NCBI GenBank assembly: GCA_950295325.1
Contig: OX485803.1
Span: forward strand, 44,035,554 to 44,099,553
Length of the DNA stretch: 64,000 bases
From: Polytrichum commune
Lineage: Eukaryota; Streptophyta; Polytrichopsida; Polytrichales; Polytrichaceae
Direction of reading: 5' to 3'
Shown here: in pieces, positions 13,714 to 26,620 of the stretch
Layout: the number at the start of each line of letters is the position of its first letter
How positions within the stretch are numbered: position 1 is the stretch's first letter
Notes under the pieces: generated by a model
What the model saw: only the letters and a program-made list of their open reading frames with translations
Databases searched by the model: none
What the model was told of the DNA's origin: nothing
Translations under genes and position numbers: made by a program

Positions 13714-15816
13714 TTTGGAAACTATTCGACTCCATATATTTGAATCATATTACGCATTTGTATACAATTTTTAAGTTGCAAATGTTTCCAAACCCATTCC
13801 GGTCATATAGGGGTATACATTTTTGGTACTCATCTTGGCCATGTCCCACTTAGGATAGGATAAAAATGTTTAGTTGATAACTTATTATGGTTTATTTCTA
13901 CACCTCATGATTGTGAGGATGTTGGGCCACATGTGACTTGCCACACTTGCTTTCAATACCTTAGAATACTTCAAAGCAATGTAGAATTGGCAAATCTATG
14001 GCCTTTTCTATGTGGGAGCCTCCAATCTCTTCTTTATGTATTGGTGTACTGCGAGGTGGAGTTGATGTATATATGCAAAGGTCATGCTCTGCCTCCATTT
14101 TTATTTTATTTTTTAAATGGACGATCACATGACCTTTGATTTGTGTCTAGTGTACCCTTGATTTCAGGTGTGCAAGAGAGGTCACAAACTAAAATAACTG
14201 CAACCTACCTTAATCCTTAATTACCTGAAAAGCCCCTTGGGACTTCTTGTTGGTCAAACTTGAATTCCATCTTGAAGACGATTTTAATTGTTTGTGAGAT
14301 CAACTTGAAGTATAGTTTTCTATTACACAATATAAATCTAAATAAATCTGAATATAAACCTAATCAAATTAAACATATATTATGTATGCAAGTGCTCTAA
14401 GTCTAGGATTTTCAACTACAATACATGACATGCTCTTGTATCACATCACCAATCTACTAACTGGATTTCAGTGCACCGGTTCAATAAACTTGGTAAAGAA
14501 TTGAAGGATGGTATTGGTACTCCAAAATGGTGGGCTGGTGGGTGCATGTTGATATTTCGACTTCCACAGTCGAGCTAGAAACGGCCTATTTTCAACCATC
14601 ACTTATTTTCTGAACATCAGACTGATCCTCACCTGACCAAGACACATTCTCGAAAAGAGAAAACCCAGATCCAGAGATTTCATGTGGAAAGATGTTGACT
14701 GAGAGAAAAGGTGTGTGCGGCCTTCTACTGTCAGGACAAAGCTGCAAATTCGACCTTCTCAACTCCCATTAAAAAGGTAGACAAACCCATTTTCAATAGC
14801 CGCCCCAATCATAATACATAGAGTTCCCTAAAGCTATGGAGTTCACACATGCAGTCGTCATTCTGAAATTTAGGATGTTTGAAATATTGTAGGTTGTGAA
14901 CTTGTGTCCAGGCGAGAGAGGAGTCTTGGCTGTCGAGTCCAACGTGATGGGGAAAGTCATTTTAAAAGTGTGTGGATTTGGGATCTTTGAAAAGGAGTAC
15001 TAATTATATTCAAGTTTTCGCCTATCATTTGATCTTGATCTAGTTTGACCTATGTTGTGACAATGGGTTGGGAGAAAATCTTGACTTTGGAACTTTATAG
15101 TAATTTCAATACTTTGAAATAAATATTGGTTTTTTGGAATTTTGGTTTTGTACTAATTGATGTTTTATTATTATTATTATTTTAATGTTTTGATATCAAA
15201 TTTCCAAGTCTGTGAGAAATTACTCTTGTATCACACATGTATCACACTTATGCGAAATTGCTTAAGCTATAAGGAATGAGTATGTCTACCTTAACCTACT
15301 TCAAGCATCTCCAACGGATGTGCCGATAACAATGCTAAATTGGAGTTTAATAACATTAAGGGAGGTTGGCCAAAGCCTTCGCAATTGGCATATGAAGGAC
15401 AACCCCACAACCTCCGCAACCCGGTTGTCAAGGATGTTGATCCGGGTGTCGACACCCACTAAAAATGTGCAATCCCGTTCATTTATGTGGCTCCCCGCGG
15501 TCTATGGATTCCAACCATTTTGTTGTTTTGACGTGGTTGACAATTTTGATAAAATGTCAAAATTGAAATTGTATCTCATTTCTAAAATGCACCTATAACT
15601 TTGTTTATTTATTTATTTAAGAGTTGACCATGCCTTCGCAAGGAGATTTGATAATGAAATGAAACCCAACTAACACATATGCAAAGTGACTTGGCCTTGG
15701 TGCACAACAAATAGAGGTTGGGGAGCGTACTTAAGGGCTTGCACTTCCTCGCATTCGATTGTTGTCTTCAACATCCACACCATGTCATTTCCCCACATGT
15801 AGGTATTCCCCCTCTG
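13714..15816. other. Intergenic AT-rich stretch, no recognisable gene
   Basis: About 2 kb with no credible protein. The 92-residue open frame at 15320-15598 is unrecognised and may be a transposon relic, since 'ggttggccaaagccttcgc' lies in a slightly GC-rich patch. Small ATT and TTTA runs occur near 15168-15182 and 15605-15620. Confidence 0.35.
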
Positions 15817-17691
15817 TTTTAGTGTTTTATGATTATTTACAAAAATATACAAAGAATGAAGCTTGAAAGAAGCTAGGTTTAAGCATTAGGCTCATTTGGA
15901 GTGGATTGATTAAAAATGTAGTAGTAAAAGGAAGCTCTATAGTTGGTGAGCGTAGTAGGTAGAGACCCAAGGGTAGTTAAATGATTGAATTAGGACTTTT
16001 GGTGTTTGTTTTAGGAAAAAAGCTCAAGAGATAAGATGAGAGCCTACAAAGTAGGAGGAGATTTCGAAGGCTTATCGTGAGCCTTGAGGGTGCTCACCTC
16101 CTCAAACTCATTATTTAAGACCTCGTTCTTCCCTCACTCCTCCTCTCTTTCCTTCGTGCTCCTTGACACCCCACGTGTTATAAGTGTGGGTGCGTGGAAA
16201 GCAAGATAGGAGCACGTGTGTGTATATGGGTGTAAGGTTAGGAGCCAAGGCTAGTTGGCCTTGAAGAGGGCTTGACCTCTTGTTAGTAATAGTTGGGCGT
16301 GAATGATTTAAAGTTCAATTTATGGCTTTGTTTGAGTACTTGGATTTACATTGATTAGCCTTATACTTATGCGGATGTGCAAAGTCTCTTATTGGAGCAT
16401 TTAGTTTTTTTGGACTTCATATGAATTTTTTAGAGCCAAAAAACCGAGACTATGTCTAAACTTCCAAAAACTAGTGAAAAAATGTAGATTCAAAGAAAAC
16501 AGCGTAGAATTGCGATCATATACTTTGCGGTAGTAGAAATATTATTGCATATTCATGTAGAGGACTTCATTACCTATCAATGGATACCAATAATTCATTT
16601 TTTAGAGGCCTGCACGAACCTTCGCTTGTTGATTCCATGAAGCACACAATATTAAGTATTAACAAATACTTGTGTAACTTATGGTGGCCTCTCCTTTACA
16701 GGCCTTCCCATTCCATAACTAAATTCAACCTCAATGGATAGGTAATGAAGTCCTCTACATGAATATGCAATAATATTTCTACTGCCACAAAGTATATGGT
16801 CGCAATTCTACGCTGTTCCCTTTGAATCTGCATTTTTTCACTAGTTTTTTTAAGTTTGGACATAGTCTCGGTTTTTTGGCTCTCAAAAATTCATATGAAG
16901 TCTAAAAAATGAATTATTGGTATCCATGGATAGGTAATGAAGTCCTCTATATGAATATGCAATAATATTTCTACTATCACAAAGTATATGGTCGCAATTC
17001 TACGCTGTTTTCTTTGAATCTATATTTTTTCACTAGTTTTTGGAAGTTTAGACATAGTCTCGGTTTTTTGGCTCTAAAAAATTCATATGAAGTCCAAAAA
17101 AACTAAATGCTCCAATAAGAGACTTTGCACATCCGCATAAGTATAAGGCTAATCAATGTAAATCCAAGTACTCAAACAAAGCCATAAATTGAACTTTAAA
17201 TCATTCACGCCCAACTATTACTAACAAGAGGTCAAGCCCTCTTCAAGGCCAACTAGCCTTGGCTCCTAACCTTACACCCATATACACACACGTGCTCCTA
17301 TCTTGCTTTCCACGCACCCACACTTATAACACGTGGGGTGTCAAGGAGCACGAAGGAAAGAGAGGAGGAGTGAGGGAAGAACGAGGTCTTAAATAATGAG
17401 TTTGAGGAAGTGAGCACCCTCAAGGCTCACGATAAGCCTTCGAAATCTCCTCCTACTTTGTAGGCTCTCATCTTATCTCTTGGGCCCTTTTTCCTAAAAC
17501 AAACACCAAAAGTCCTAATTCAATCATTTAACTACCATTGGGTCTCTACCTACTACGCTCACCAACTATAGAGCTTCCTTTTACTACTACATTTTTAATC
17601 AATCCACTCCAAATGAGCCTAATGCTTAAACCTAGCTTCTTTCAAGCTTCATTCTTTGTATATTTTTGTAAATAATCATAAAACACTAAAA
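15817..17691. repeat. 1.9-kb long inverted repeat (arms about 790 bp)
   Basis: The left arm (15817-16604) and right arm (16902-17691) are near-perfect reverse complements. The outer ends read ttttagtgttttatgattat on the left and its complement on the right. Between them are a spacer (16605-16735) and an extra partial copy of the inner right arm (about 16736-16901), so the inner 170 bp occur three times. No coding capacity was found in either arm. A transcript through it would make a long double-stranded hairpin. It could be a foldback transposon or an inverted duplication of an unknown element. Confidence 0.85.
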
Positions 17692-17859
17692 CATCACTTG
17701 TAATGGTTTACAAGAGTTAAAACAAATATGTAGGCCCATTTTGGGCTCACACCCTCTTTTTCTTCATTTACATGATTGAGATTTGGGAGTTGGGCTGGTG
17801 GAGGAGCAAGAGCAACAAATGGCAAAAGCAACTTGCACCCACCAGCATGGCAAGTTGGG

Positions 17860-18720
17860 CACTAAGCATGGGAGTGAGTGGCACAACCTATGTAGAAAGG
17901 GCAACAACCTCTTTGTCCACAACCTCCTGCTTCAAACGTGCGAGCTCTTTGGATCTCTTGGTTTGTATCCATTGGCAAGCAATATCAAAAGTGATGAAGG
18001 AATCTTCAAGAGAGAAAAAGAAGGTGGCATTTTGAGCAACGATTTGCTCATCCTTCCTCAAGGTGGCATGGGAGAACTCATTTGTTGCCTTCATATTTGC
18101 CCTCAATGTGCATTGCTTTTTGCATGCATCCCGGTGGTCCTACTTTGTGGCCTTTGCTCCTAGCAGTCACACATCCCGCACCTCTCCTACATGATTTGCA
18201 ACTGGCTCAGGGACATGGGCATTGTTGCCCACCGTATCACAAAGATCCATGAGCATAGGAGGCACATGCCTTTGTAGGAGCATTGCACTTACCCATCGCC
18301 ACTTAAAGATTGTGGCAAACCTTGGGTAGGTGTGAAGCAAATCCCATTAGTGTTTGTAGATGATGGCCTTGCCTATCTTCAGCATGTGAAATTCTAAGAA
18401 TTTTTTAATGACTTCATCATTAGTGGTGCCCACTTCATCGAGGGCTTTGAGTTGATCATAGGCACCAAAAACTTGCTCACAACAACCTTAATGTCTCCCC
18501 ACTTTGTCTCAAGGCTCCTCGCGGACTGCTCCGCACCTCCCTCTAGTTTGTGACATGCACAGTGTTGAGCAAGACTCGTCCAAAAAGCCACATCCTTATG
18601 GTTGATTCCTCTTATAGCATCCATGCTCGTATGCATGAAGCTTTGGCAACAATGTTTTTCCTCGTCTAGGTAGATATTCTTCCCCTTGTGATCCGAGCAA
18701 AGTTATTTCATGAGCAAGCT
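17860..18720 (-). pseudogene. Remnant of a transposon gene with Myb/SANT-like and NAM-associated domains
   Basis: On the - strand the part near 18400-18700 reads as a trihelix/Myb-like block ending in SARSLETKWGDIKVVVSKF, the pattern seen in plant proteins with the NAM-associated C-terminal domain. Further on, a WDLLHTYPRF-like motif appears near 18340, and the 17888-18106 frame resembles the charged C-terminal helix of that family. Stops and frameshifts separate the three pieces. Such proteins are often partners of PIF/Harbinger-type transposases; whether this one was is inference. The right arm of the inverted repeat ends about 170 bp away. Confidence 0.55.
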
Positions 18721-19286
18721 CATGTGACCCTACTTTGTGTCAGTTAAACTTCCAAGCGTATTTTTGAGGATTCATATGTCTATATATAGGCCTTCTCCCA
18801 TATTTTCAAGCAACCCAAAAATTAATTTAATACATGTCCACAAAAAAACTCAAGTTTGCAAGTGGAATTTATTTATTTTGTGGGATGCCCTAAAATATAA
18901 TTAAAATCATGCAACACTCACTTAATGTTAATAAGAATTTGGTTTTGAATGCACATCTTTAGTTACATGGGATGGGAGTACAATATTAATAAAATTTGTG
19001 AATATACGAGTATGCACACATTCAAATGCAAACAAGTTTTTTCATAAGACAACATGAAATTCAAGCTCAAATTCAAGCACATTTATATTGGAAGAATACA
19101 CATCTATGAGAAATGCTATCTATACATGTATAGCCTTAAATTGGTTACCCACATTAGTGTTCGTGTAATGCAATCAAAGACACAGAGCAATGTAAAAAGT
19201 TTTAGGTTGGTGTATTTCTTATTTTCTTTTGTTTTGGCACAAATTGAAAAATCAATTGCAAAAAGAACTCAAAATATAACCAACCC
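18721..19286. other. AT-rich intergenic stretch
   Basis: Low-complexity AT-rich sequence. I see no gene and no repeat that I can define. Confidence 0.4.
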
Positions 19287-19540
19287 GGGTGATGGTCTCC
19301 TGGTATTGTGTTCGGCCTACCTCCAAGAAGTGGTTTTTAAACATAGTCCAAGTGACCATGAAACATGATCCATTCGATGCCGTGTAGGAATCCATGTAGA
19401 CTTGACATCCATCTTGCATTCACATACTCCATTGGTCCCTCAAGCCTAGTGCGAACTTGGACCGGCTCCTCCTTTTCCACCAATGAGAGTGCTTGAAGCA
19501 TAATGGTCACGGGCTCCCAGTCTTGTGTGTGAAGTGGCCC
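19287..19540 (+). mobile_element. MITE family A, copy 3 (5'-truncated)
   Basis: Only the right half of family A is present, from 'ggtctcctggtattgtgttcg' (in part) to the right terminus 'gtgtgtgaagtggccc', followed by TGA. The left terminal repeat is missing. Confidence 0.75.
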
Positions 19541-19865
19541 TGAGGTTAGTCGTGAATCAACATTTCTCCTTGTGACCCACCATGCCTCCCGTGATGATGC
19601 AAATCTTTGCAATCCTAAAATGGCTATGGAGGGTCGGAAAGGCAACGGCATGGGCGAGAGACAAGCTTGCCAAAATGCATATTTGTCGGATGAGGTCCTC
19701 CATTATGCCCGCACCACTCACACTTGTGGTGAAGGCGGGATCCATTGAGCTTGTCTTTTGGAAAACATGCTTCCTTCTTGTGTGCAATGCCATTGCCCAA
19801 CCCTTTGTGAGGCGGGTGGCACACTTTTAAAAACATGAAGGAAACATGCGAAGAATCGAGGGCAA

Positions 19866-20095
19866 GGGGCAATTATCGTATATGAGCATACCTCTCATTC
19901 ATCCAACATGAAAACTTGACTCTCTCTCTAGGTTTGTGGTTGATTCATCTCAAATAACTTTCATTACACAAATTTTGGTCCATAAAGCAATTTCCATGTC
20001 GACTCAACTAAATAACATTATCCAAATCAAAAAATCTTTTGAGTCTTCTCTGCTGATGAATGAGATGTATGCTCATATGCAGTACTTTCTCTCAG
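19866..20095. mobile_element. Short MITE family C, copy 1
   Basis: Imperfect inverted arms of about 43 bp: the left arm carries 'cgtatatgagcatacctctc' and the right arm its near complement ending in 'gagatgtatgctcatatgc'. The sequence just inside each arm contains 'attcatccaacatg' or its complement. Two other copies lie at 22719 and 62652. No coding capacity. Confidence 0.6.
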
Positions 20096-21413
20096 TGTAA
20101 ATCAATTGTATTTTTTTATGGTTCATAGTTTACATCATAAGTCGATGACAAGGCAAATGATGCAACCCAAGAAATGAGTTGTCCGATGTTGCATGTTATG
20201 AGACCATGGCAACTACACTTGATAGTCTTATTGGTGTGGATGGAGAAATTTGTATGGAATTGATTAATGTGGACTATTGTGATAGTCCAACTATAGTTGA
20301 AATAACGTGCCTTCAAGGTCCCATGTGTTTCCTAAGTCTTCTCATAGAGTTTTCATCAAGGGGACAAAGTGTCGTGGTAACATTGTTCAAGGACAAAGTA
20401 GCATAAAATGAAATATTCACCCACATCAATCCCTAGAAAATAAAATAAAATGTGACCCACACTAATTTCCAACAATTGATTTGACATGGATCAAGAATTA
20501 ATGTGGGTTAGGTGTGGGCTCTAGAGAATTGTTGTGGCCCAAAGTAATAGGAACATATAGTGTACTTGCACAAGGACATTGGTGGATAAGGACTACTTAC
20601 AAAAATGATGATCAAATATCTAGATGTACCATAACACATTAAAGTTCCAAGTCAAGTGTGAGGTATGCGGTCTAACTAATCAACATTGAATTATCCTCTT
20701 TGGACCAACTACACTAAACACTCCTATTGGTGCGGGCCATAATAATTCTCTAGAACCCGCATTTATTTCAACCCAACCCAAATCTATGTTTATAAGTAGG
20801 ATAGGCTACTGTATTCTTTTCTTCATCTAGGAAATTGATGTGAATATCTATTTTGTTTCACACTACATTTGTCCTTGAACTAGGACTCAAGTCTCAAAGT
20901 GTTGGTCGGAAGTCTTCTAGAAAATTATTGAAAAGACCCGGGTCTTTGGCCCACATTGTTTCCACCATGACTACATCCATTTGTGCAATCACATTGCCCT
21001 GCGTTAATTTATCGACATTCGACACTACTTCAATTCTTAAGGCCACAATAACAAAACAAAAAAACCGAAGATAAGTCATTATTTTATTATTGTGGTTGCT
21101 ATGTGAGTGATAACTAAAATAAAATAAAATATGTGAATGCTATTGTGATATGATTTTGATCCAAGGTAGTATGCAACGGTAAAGATGCAACCTATTCACG
21201 AAGGCAACCTAATCGCACACGTTAGTGTAGATAATTAGTGTGGCCTGCATCAATTTCCACCCACACAATTAGGACTAGTCTCCTTGTCAGTGGCCAGTCA
21301 ACAATATATATATATATATATATGCATATCAGCAGCAACAACTCCATATTGATCACCAACTAATATCATCAGAAACAATGCAAAACTTATTACATATCGA
21401 TAGTATTGCCTTA
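20096..21413. other. Intergenic stretch with one inverted-repeat element and an AT microsatellite
   Basis: Around 20500-20572 and 20698-20766 two arms are partly complementary (both include 'ctctagagaatt' and complement), suggesting an old MITE. An (AT)n run sits at 21303-21323. No gene recognised. Confidence 0.4.
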
Positions 21414-21869
21414 GGGGCACTTCACACACGAGCCAAGAGCCGTGACCATGAAATTGTGAGAGCCCAAACGAAAGTGTCCAAAGGCCGTCCCAACACACCT
21501 CCAAAACCATGTAGTGTGGTCACGGATCCTCAAGTGTAGTGTGAAGTCATATGTGGTTGGGTCCTCACACATGATAAAATAGAACAAACCAACGGTTGTG
21601 AGCGTTTGGAATGCCATGATCTCCCAATTTTGTGTTAGACCTACCTCCAAGAGGTGATTTTTGAAAATAGTCCAAGTAACCATGAAACATGATCCATTCG
21701 ATGCCATGTAGGAATCCATGTGGTCTTTACATCCATCTTGCATTCACATACTCCGTTGGTCCCTCAAGCGTAGTGTGAAGCGAACTTGGACCGGCTCCGC
21801 TTTTTCCACCAATGAGAGTGCTTGAAGTGTAATGGTCATGGGCTGTCAGTCTTGTGTGTGAAGTGACCC
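21414..21869 (+). mobile_element. MITE family A, copy 4
   Basis: A 456-bp copy starting ggggcacttcacacacgagc and ending 'tgtgtgtgaagtgaccc' in the usual orientation. The flanks are TTA (21411-21413) and TCA (21870-21872), one base away from a perfect duplication. It lacks part of the middle that copies 1, 5 and 6 retain. Confidence 0.8.
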
Positions 21870-22718
21870 TCAAAGACCCCAAAATATAAAATATTTCAAC
21901 TGCCAAGTAGAAAGGTTTGCCAAATTCACCTCTGTTGTTGACACCCCACAAATTGGAGATTGTAGGGATCTCAATTTGTTCATGTAGAGATTAGGAAGCA
22001 TTTCTTAGTCATGCAGTACTAGGCTCAAAAACCACACCTTCATTAATTATATCGTGCGTTTAAAGTCACACAAAACTTTTATATCTAATAAGACTACATT
22101 GTTTATGGTATTTAGCATCACGTACACTATTTGCGAAGGGCCTAAACTAGATGCCTAGAGGTCTCAAAGTGCCACGTTTGCTAATTGTCGATATGATATT
22201 ATTCGTCAACATAAGGAACTCTTTTAAGTGAAAATCTATTCACATTGTGACATTTAGCATATACATTGGGATACTTGGGATGATAGTTTTGCATCTTATT
22301 ATGCAAGGGGAAGATGTATTGAGCATACTAATGGCAAGTGTCATGTGTTTGCATTCTAATATGCAATAGGAAGATACTAATGCCAAGTGTCGATTGTGTA
22401 CACTTTAGTCAACTTGTAGATCATTGTGTAACATAAGATAGGCATACACCTGTTAACATTATTAAACATACTCATGCCAAGATATTAGTGTAGCGAACTT
22501 GAGCGCCAAGTATCATGAGGTGACACTAATGATGAAGTTGTTGGTTAGTAGTGTGAACCTAGCACACGCCTCAAATAGGGTGACATTGTTACGCATGTGT
22601 ACATTTAATGCCATAAACAATGTACATATTCAAACATTTTTCCGTATTCTTTCTATATGTGTGTATATGTCAACAATATAATATTCCTACATACGCTCCC
22701 TCGTCATGATCCCCTCCG
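21870..22718. other. Intergenic stretch, fragments of older repeats
   Basis: The segment 'attgtttatggtatttag' near 22099 recurs near 26980, so parts belong to a dispersed repeat that I cannot delimit. No gene recognised. Confidence 0.35.
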
Positions 22719-22955
22719 GAGAGAGGGAATCATTGCATGCGAGCGCACTTCTTATCCATCCAACATAAAAACAAAACCTCCTATAGTTTTTGTTATCGAT
22801 TCATCTCAATTGACTTGGATCACACTAATTTGGGTTCATTGAAGCCCATTATGGTGTCCAATAAACTAGAAATAATAACATTCGGGCTACATGCTATTTG
22901 AAATCTTTCTTGTTGGATGAATAAGGGGTTCTCTCTCTCTCTCTCTCTCTCTCTC
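22719..22955. mobile_element. Short MITE family C, copy 2
   Basis: The left arm 'gagagagggaatcattgcat' through 'tccatccaacat' pairs loosely with the right arm 'ttgttggatgaataagggg'. A (TC)n run of about 24 bases at the right terminus is probably an expansion of the family's own 'gagagag' end. Confidence 0.55.
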
Positions 22956-23078
22956 CAAATTTGATGTTTTATTATAAAACTCTTCTTGGCAGTGAAATCA
23001 ACATTAGCTCGAATGTCACATCCTATTCAAATAGTTTCATGAAACAATAACATCTTCATGACAATGATGAGCACTTTG

Positions 23079-23253
23079 GTTGTTTTTTTTTTGTTTTTTT
23101 TGTATTTGGGAACACAAGAGGTGATGGACCACCTAGCTAGTTTCCGTCAAGTAGAGAGACAGTCTCACGACTAGGAATCGAACCGCCAAACACTCCATTT
23201 GATTTGGATACTTTTCCACTATCATCCAGGAGTTTAAGATCATATTGGACCTC
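23079..23253 (-). mobile_element. tRNA-derived SINE, 175 bp
   Basis: On the - strand the element has a pol III B box (GGTTCGATTCC) with an A-box-like stretch (gatgatagtgg) about 40 bp upstream. It ends in an A-rich tail interrupted by single C residues (plus-strand T run at 23081-23101). The flanks form a 16-bp target-site duplication with two mismatches: aatgatgagcactttg at 23063-23078 and aatgatcaccactttg at 23254-23269. The body does not resemble the 3' end of the LINE at 50.6 kb, though both tails have the same A-runs-broken-by-C form. Confidence 0.75.
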
Positions 23254-23269
23254 AATGATCACCACTTTG

Positions 23270-25284
23270 ACTACCATCATAAAATGAATAACCACCCACA
23301 ACTCGGAATGCTCACCGGGATTGTGGTAGATGTTGTTTTGAAAAGGAAAACATAAGGAACCCCAACCACCGATCTCTTTAGCATATTGAGGGATGATGTA
23401 AGCCTAGGCGCTCCCATCGTCCTTATATAAAATGCCGGCCACCACATCCATCCATCCATTCTAAGGACAACCTATGACCGTAGAATGTACACGGATTGAA
23501 GCATGTCATGTCACGGGATTCTAGCTTGCAAGGTTGGCAAAGTGGAGGAGTAGAGGATGTTTGCTTGGGCGGTGAAGGAAAGGATGAGTCATGTGAGCCA
23601 AGTGGTATGAAAGTGGAATCGCACACATGAAGAGGGACTCCAAAATGGTGACTCGTGCCTCTAACCTCAAAATCACATCCGTAAGTTTGACATTACTCTT
23701 CGGCCTCATCCTCCTAACGTTTCCTATGTCGCAAACTTCGAGTCACGAGTGGGATTCGGGTGGTGGCCATCAATACCATAACATTGTGTATGTACTCTTG
23801 AGAATAAAGGCATCCACTATTTGACACTTGTGTCTCCACAACTTAAGGTTATCAATAACAACATTTTAGTTAAAGAATTTGTGGGGGATATCAATAATGG
23901 TAGATTCACGTGGGTAGTCCCCCGGCAGGGGGGGGGGGGGGGATTGTGCTACACTAATTATGTTTTTTATTGTGTGTGGTAGTAATTCCTGAACATTTAT
24001 TATTGTGTCAAATCTCATAATTTGAAGGGTTGGAATATTATTGATCAATACTAAAATTCAAGACTATTAGTGGGTGCTCTAAGATGTTTTGTAGAGTACA
24101 TAACTAGTTTTGGTGAGCTCGATGAGGCTTGTTCTTCCTCTTTAGTCAGCGCCACTCAACCCTGAGGCATCTCCTAATACCATGAAATCGGAGAGAGCTT
24201 GCATTGGGAGTTTCCAGCAATTTGACACTTTGGACTCCCGAAACCCTAGATCTTCTAGTGACACTAATTCCATAACGTAAATTTTTTTAGTATCACCTTC
24301 AATAACTTCTCACGTGCAATATTAGCCACCCTCACTAAATGGGATAATCCGTGTAGTAACTAGTTGATTGGATTCGATTGGGATATGTTGAAGGGTGCCA
24401 TTGTATAGCATATTTCGTAGGTTACATCTAGGAAGATTTTTTTCCCAAAACCAAAATGGTTAGTATCACATTCATTTTTGTGCTTGTAGTCATATTGTCC
24501 TTGTGGAGATGACACATATAAACCAAATTATTAGGGTGTGATGAGCTCAAAAGTGCACAAAGGGGTACGCCGGTGAGGCACTTTGTACATACAACTTCTC
24601 TCACATTCAACGGATATGTAAAGTAGGATAAAGAGTTGCATTTATTGTAAGGAGGTTATTAGAGAAAGGAAAAGTGACTTACAAAAGATGGATGAACTAT
24701 TTTTGGATTAGCATGCATGCCTTGATGTGGGGGAGGGACCTTCTATTACATGGGATGAAGTATAAGTTAGCCGGTGACTAAGCCTCAATTTGCACACGCT
24801 TTCATTGCCTAGTAGCAGCAACTTACCTCTCCACAAGATTTCTCACTTTCTCATGCTTTAGATTTCATGGACCTTGCAATGAATTCTACTTGGGAGGACC
24901 TTCTCCATTGTTCATCATGGTCAAAAGTGGGCTAAATTTGGCGCAAAGCACTCAATTATACATGTTGCAAAGAAAGTTATAATACTTTCCCGGTCTACTT
25001 AGCAACCGCTAGTTCTAGTTTTAGCTTGGCAAGCATCATATGACTATTTACTTTCACACCAATGGTTACCATGAGCACGCAAAGCCCCTCCCGCACTTCT
25101 ATTTACGGGTCATTGACAAGCATTTGGGTTACGTAAAGTTTGGCAAATAAATATAAAGTAAGAGCCTATCCCTATGTGCACCCAACTCCTCTCGTATGGG
25201 CGGGTTAGTAGTCTTCCCAATGGTCCCCGTGCATAAAAGGGGAACATGGCCGTTGTATGGGATGGGTGGTTTGCCAAGCTTGAC
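23270..25284. other. Intergenic stretch, probable transposon debris
   Basis: Several short open frames on the - strand (for example 23521-23709) look like broken coding sequence, but no family could be named. A run of about 14 G lies at 23928-23942. No gene is supported. Confidence 0.35.
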
Positions 25285-25287
25285 TTA

Positions 25288-25790
25288 GGGTCACTTCACA
25301 CACGAGCCAAGAGCCATGACCATGAAATTGTGAGAGTTCAAAAGAAAGTGTCCAAAGGCCGTCCTTAGACATCTCCAAAATTATGTAGTGTGATCACGGA
25401 TCCTCAAGTATAGTGTGAAGTCATATGTGATTAGGCCCTCAACCAAATGCTATATATTTCAATAAATTTCTATTCATACGGGTCCTCGCACATGATAAAA
25501 TAGAACAAACCAACGGTTGTGAGCGTTCGGAGTGCCATGATCTCCCGGTTTTGTGTTAGGCCTACCTCCAAAAGGTGGTTTTTGAAAATAGCCCAAGTGA
25601 CAATGAAACATGATCCATTCGATGCCATGTAGGAATCCATGTAGACTTTACATCCATCTTGCATCCACATACTCCGTTGGTCCCTCAAGCGTAGTGTGAA
25701 GCAAACTTGGACGGGCTCCGCCTTTTCCACCAATGAGAGTGCTTGAAGTGTAATAGTCATGGGCTCTCAGTCTTGTGTATGAAGTGACTC
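25288..25790 (+). mobile_element. MITE family A, copy 5 (full length)
   Basis: A 503-bp copy starting gggtcacttcacacacgag and ending 'tgaagtgactc'. It is flanked on both sides by TTA (25285-25287 and 25791-25793), an intact 3-bp target duplication that helps define the family. Confidence 0.87.
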
Positions 25791-26203
25791 TTATTATCCC
25801 ACAGTTCATATGCGAGCGTCACCCACCTTGCCAAATATGAACATTTTTTGCCAAGTGGCGGACTCTTAACACAAGATGTCGACGTAAAGAGAATGTTTAT
25901 ATATTTTCTAATCATCATTTTAATGAGGGTCCCATATGTTCTTTCATATTAATCTAGGAGTGAACATTGATGAATGCTCAATAGTCATAAGAAGTGTTAT
26001 ATAATCTACTGCTTTTAAGAGGGCATAGTTGTAACATGAGGAGGGTCCTATATGCCTACCCATTTGGCAATACCGGGTGGCATGCTTACCAAGGCTGGGG
26101 TTAGGTGGCATGGGGTTAGGCCTAAGAGGAGATTGGTAACATCTTGCCCATGCTCCTAATGGAGTTGGCTTTGTTTGTGTGAGTATTGTGGGTGATAATG
26201 GAC

Positions 26204-26614
26204 TCACGGGGGGTGCACTTCATTGTCAAGTTGAACACCATGTGCGATAAAAAAAAATCTACTTTTTACATAAAGCATCACCAAAATGGTTCAAAAGTTT
26301 ATGATTTTTTTTTCATGAGTAGATATACATGGTATCTATTACATAGTAAAAATTTGTAACCAAATTTGATGATTTGTTTTTTTAATAAAACATACCATTT
26401 CTAACTAGAATGACGCAACATTGAACTAAAATAATTACTACAAAAATGAAGATGACTAAAAATTTCAAAAAAATATACAAAAGATATTACCAATGGTTAT
26501 GTGTATGTAGAAAAAATATCATAATTTTAAAAATTATCTATGGCATGTAATATAGGGTAGCAAACTTTTATCGCACGTGGCTATGAAATGTAAGGGGGTG
26601 TGACCCCCCCGTGA
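26204..26614. mobile_element. 411-bp MITE with tcacgggggg termini
   Basis: The left end tcacggggggtgcactt and the right end ccccccgtga are inverted repeats, and a second inner pair ('gtgcgataaaa' and complement) extends the pairing. ATGGAC flanks both sides (26198-26203 and 26615-26620), which may be a 6-bp target duplication. The inside is very AT-rich and non-coding. The superfamily is not clear from these ends. Confidence 0.65.
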
Positions 26615-26620
26615 ATGGAC

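Noticed and set aside
23140-23180. B-box motif considered as a tRNA gene
   Set aside because: No cloverleaf could be drawn; the tail and flanking duplication fit a SINE.
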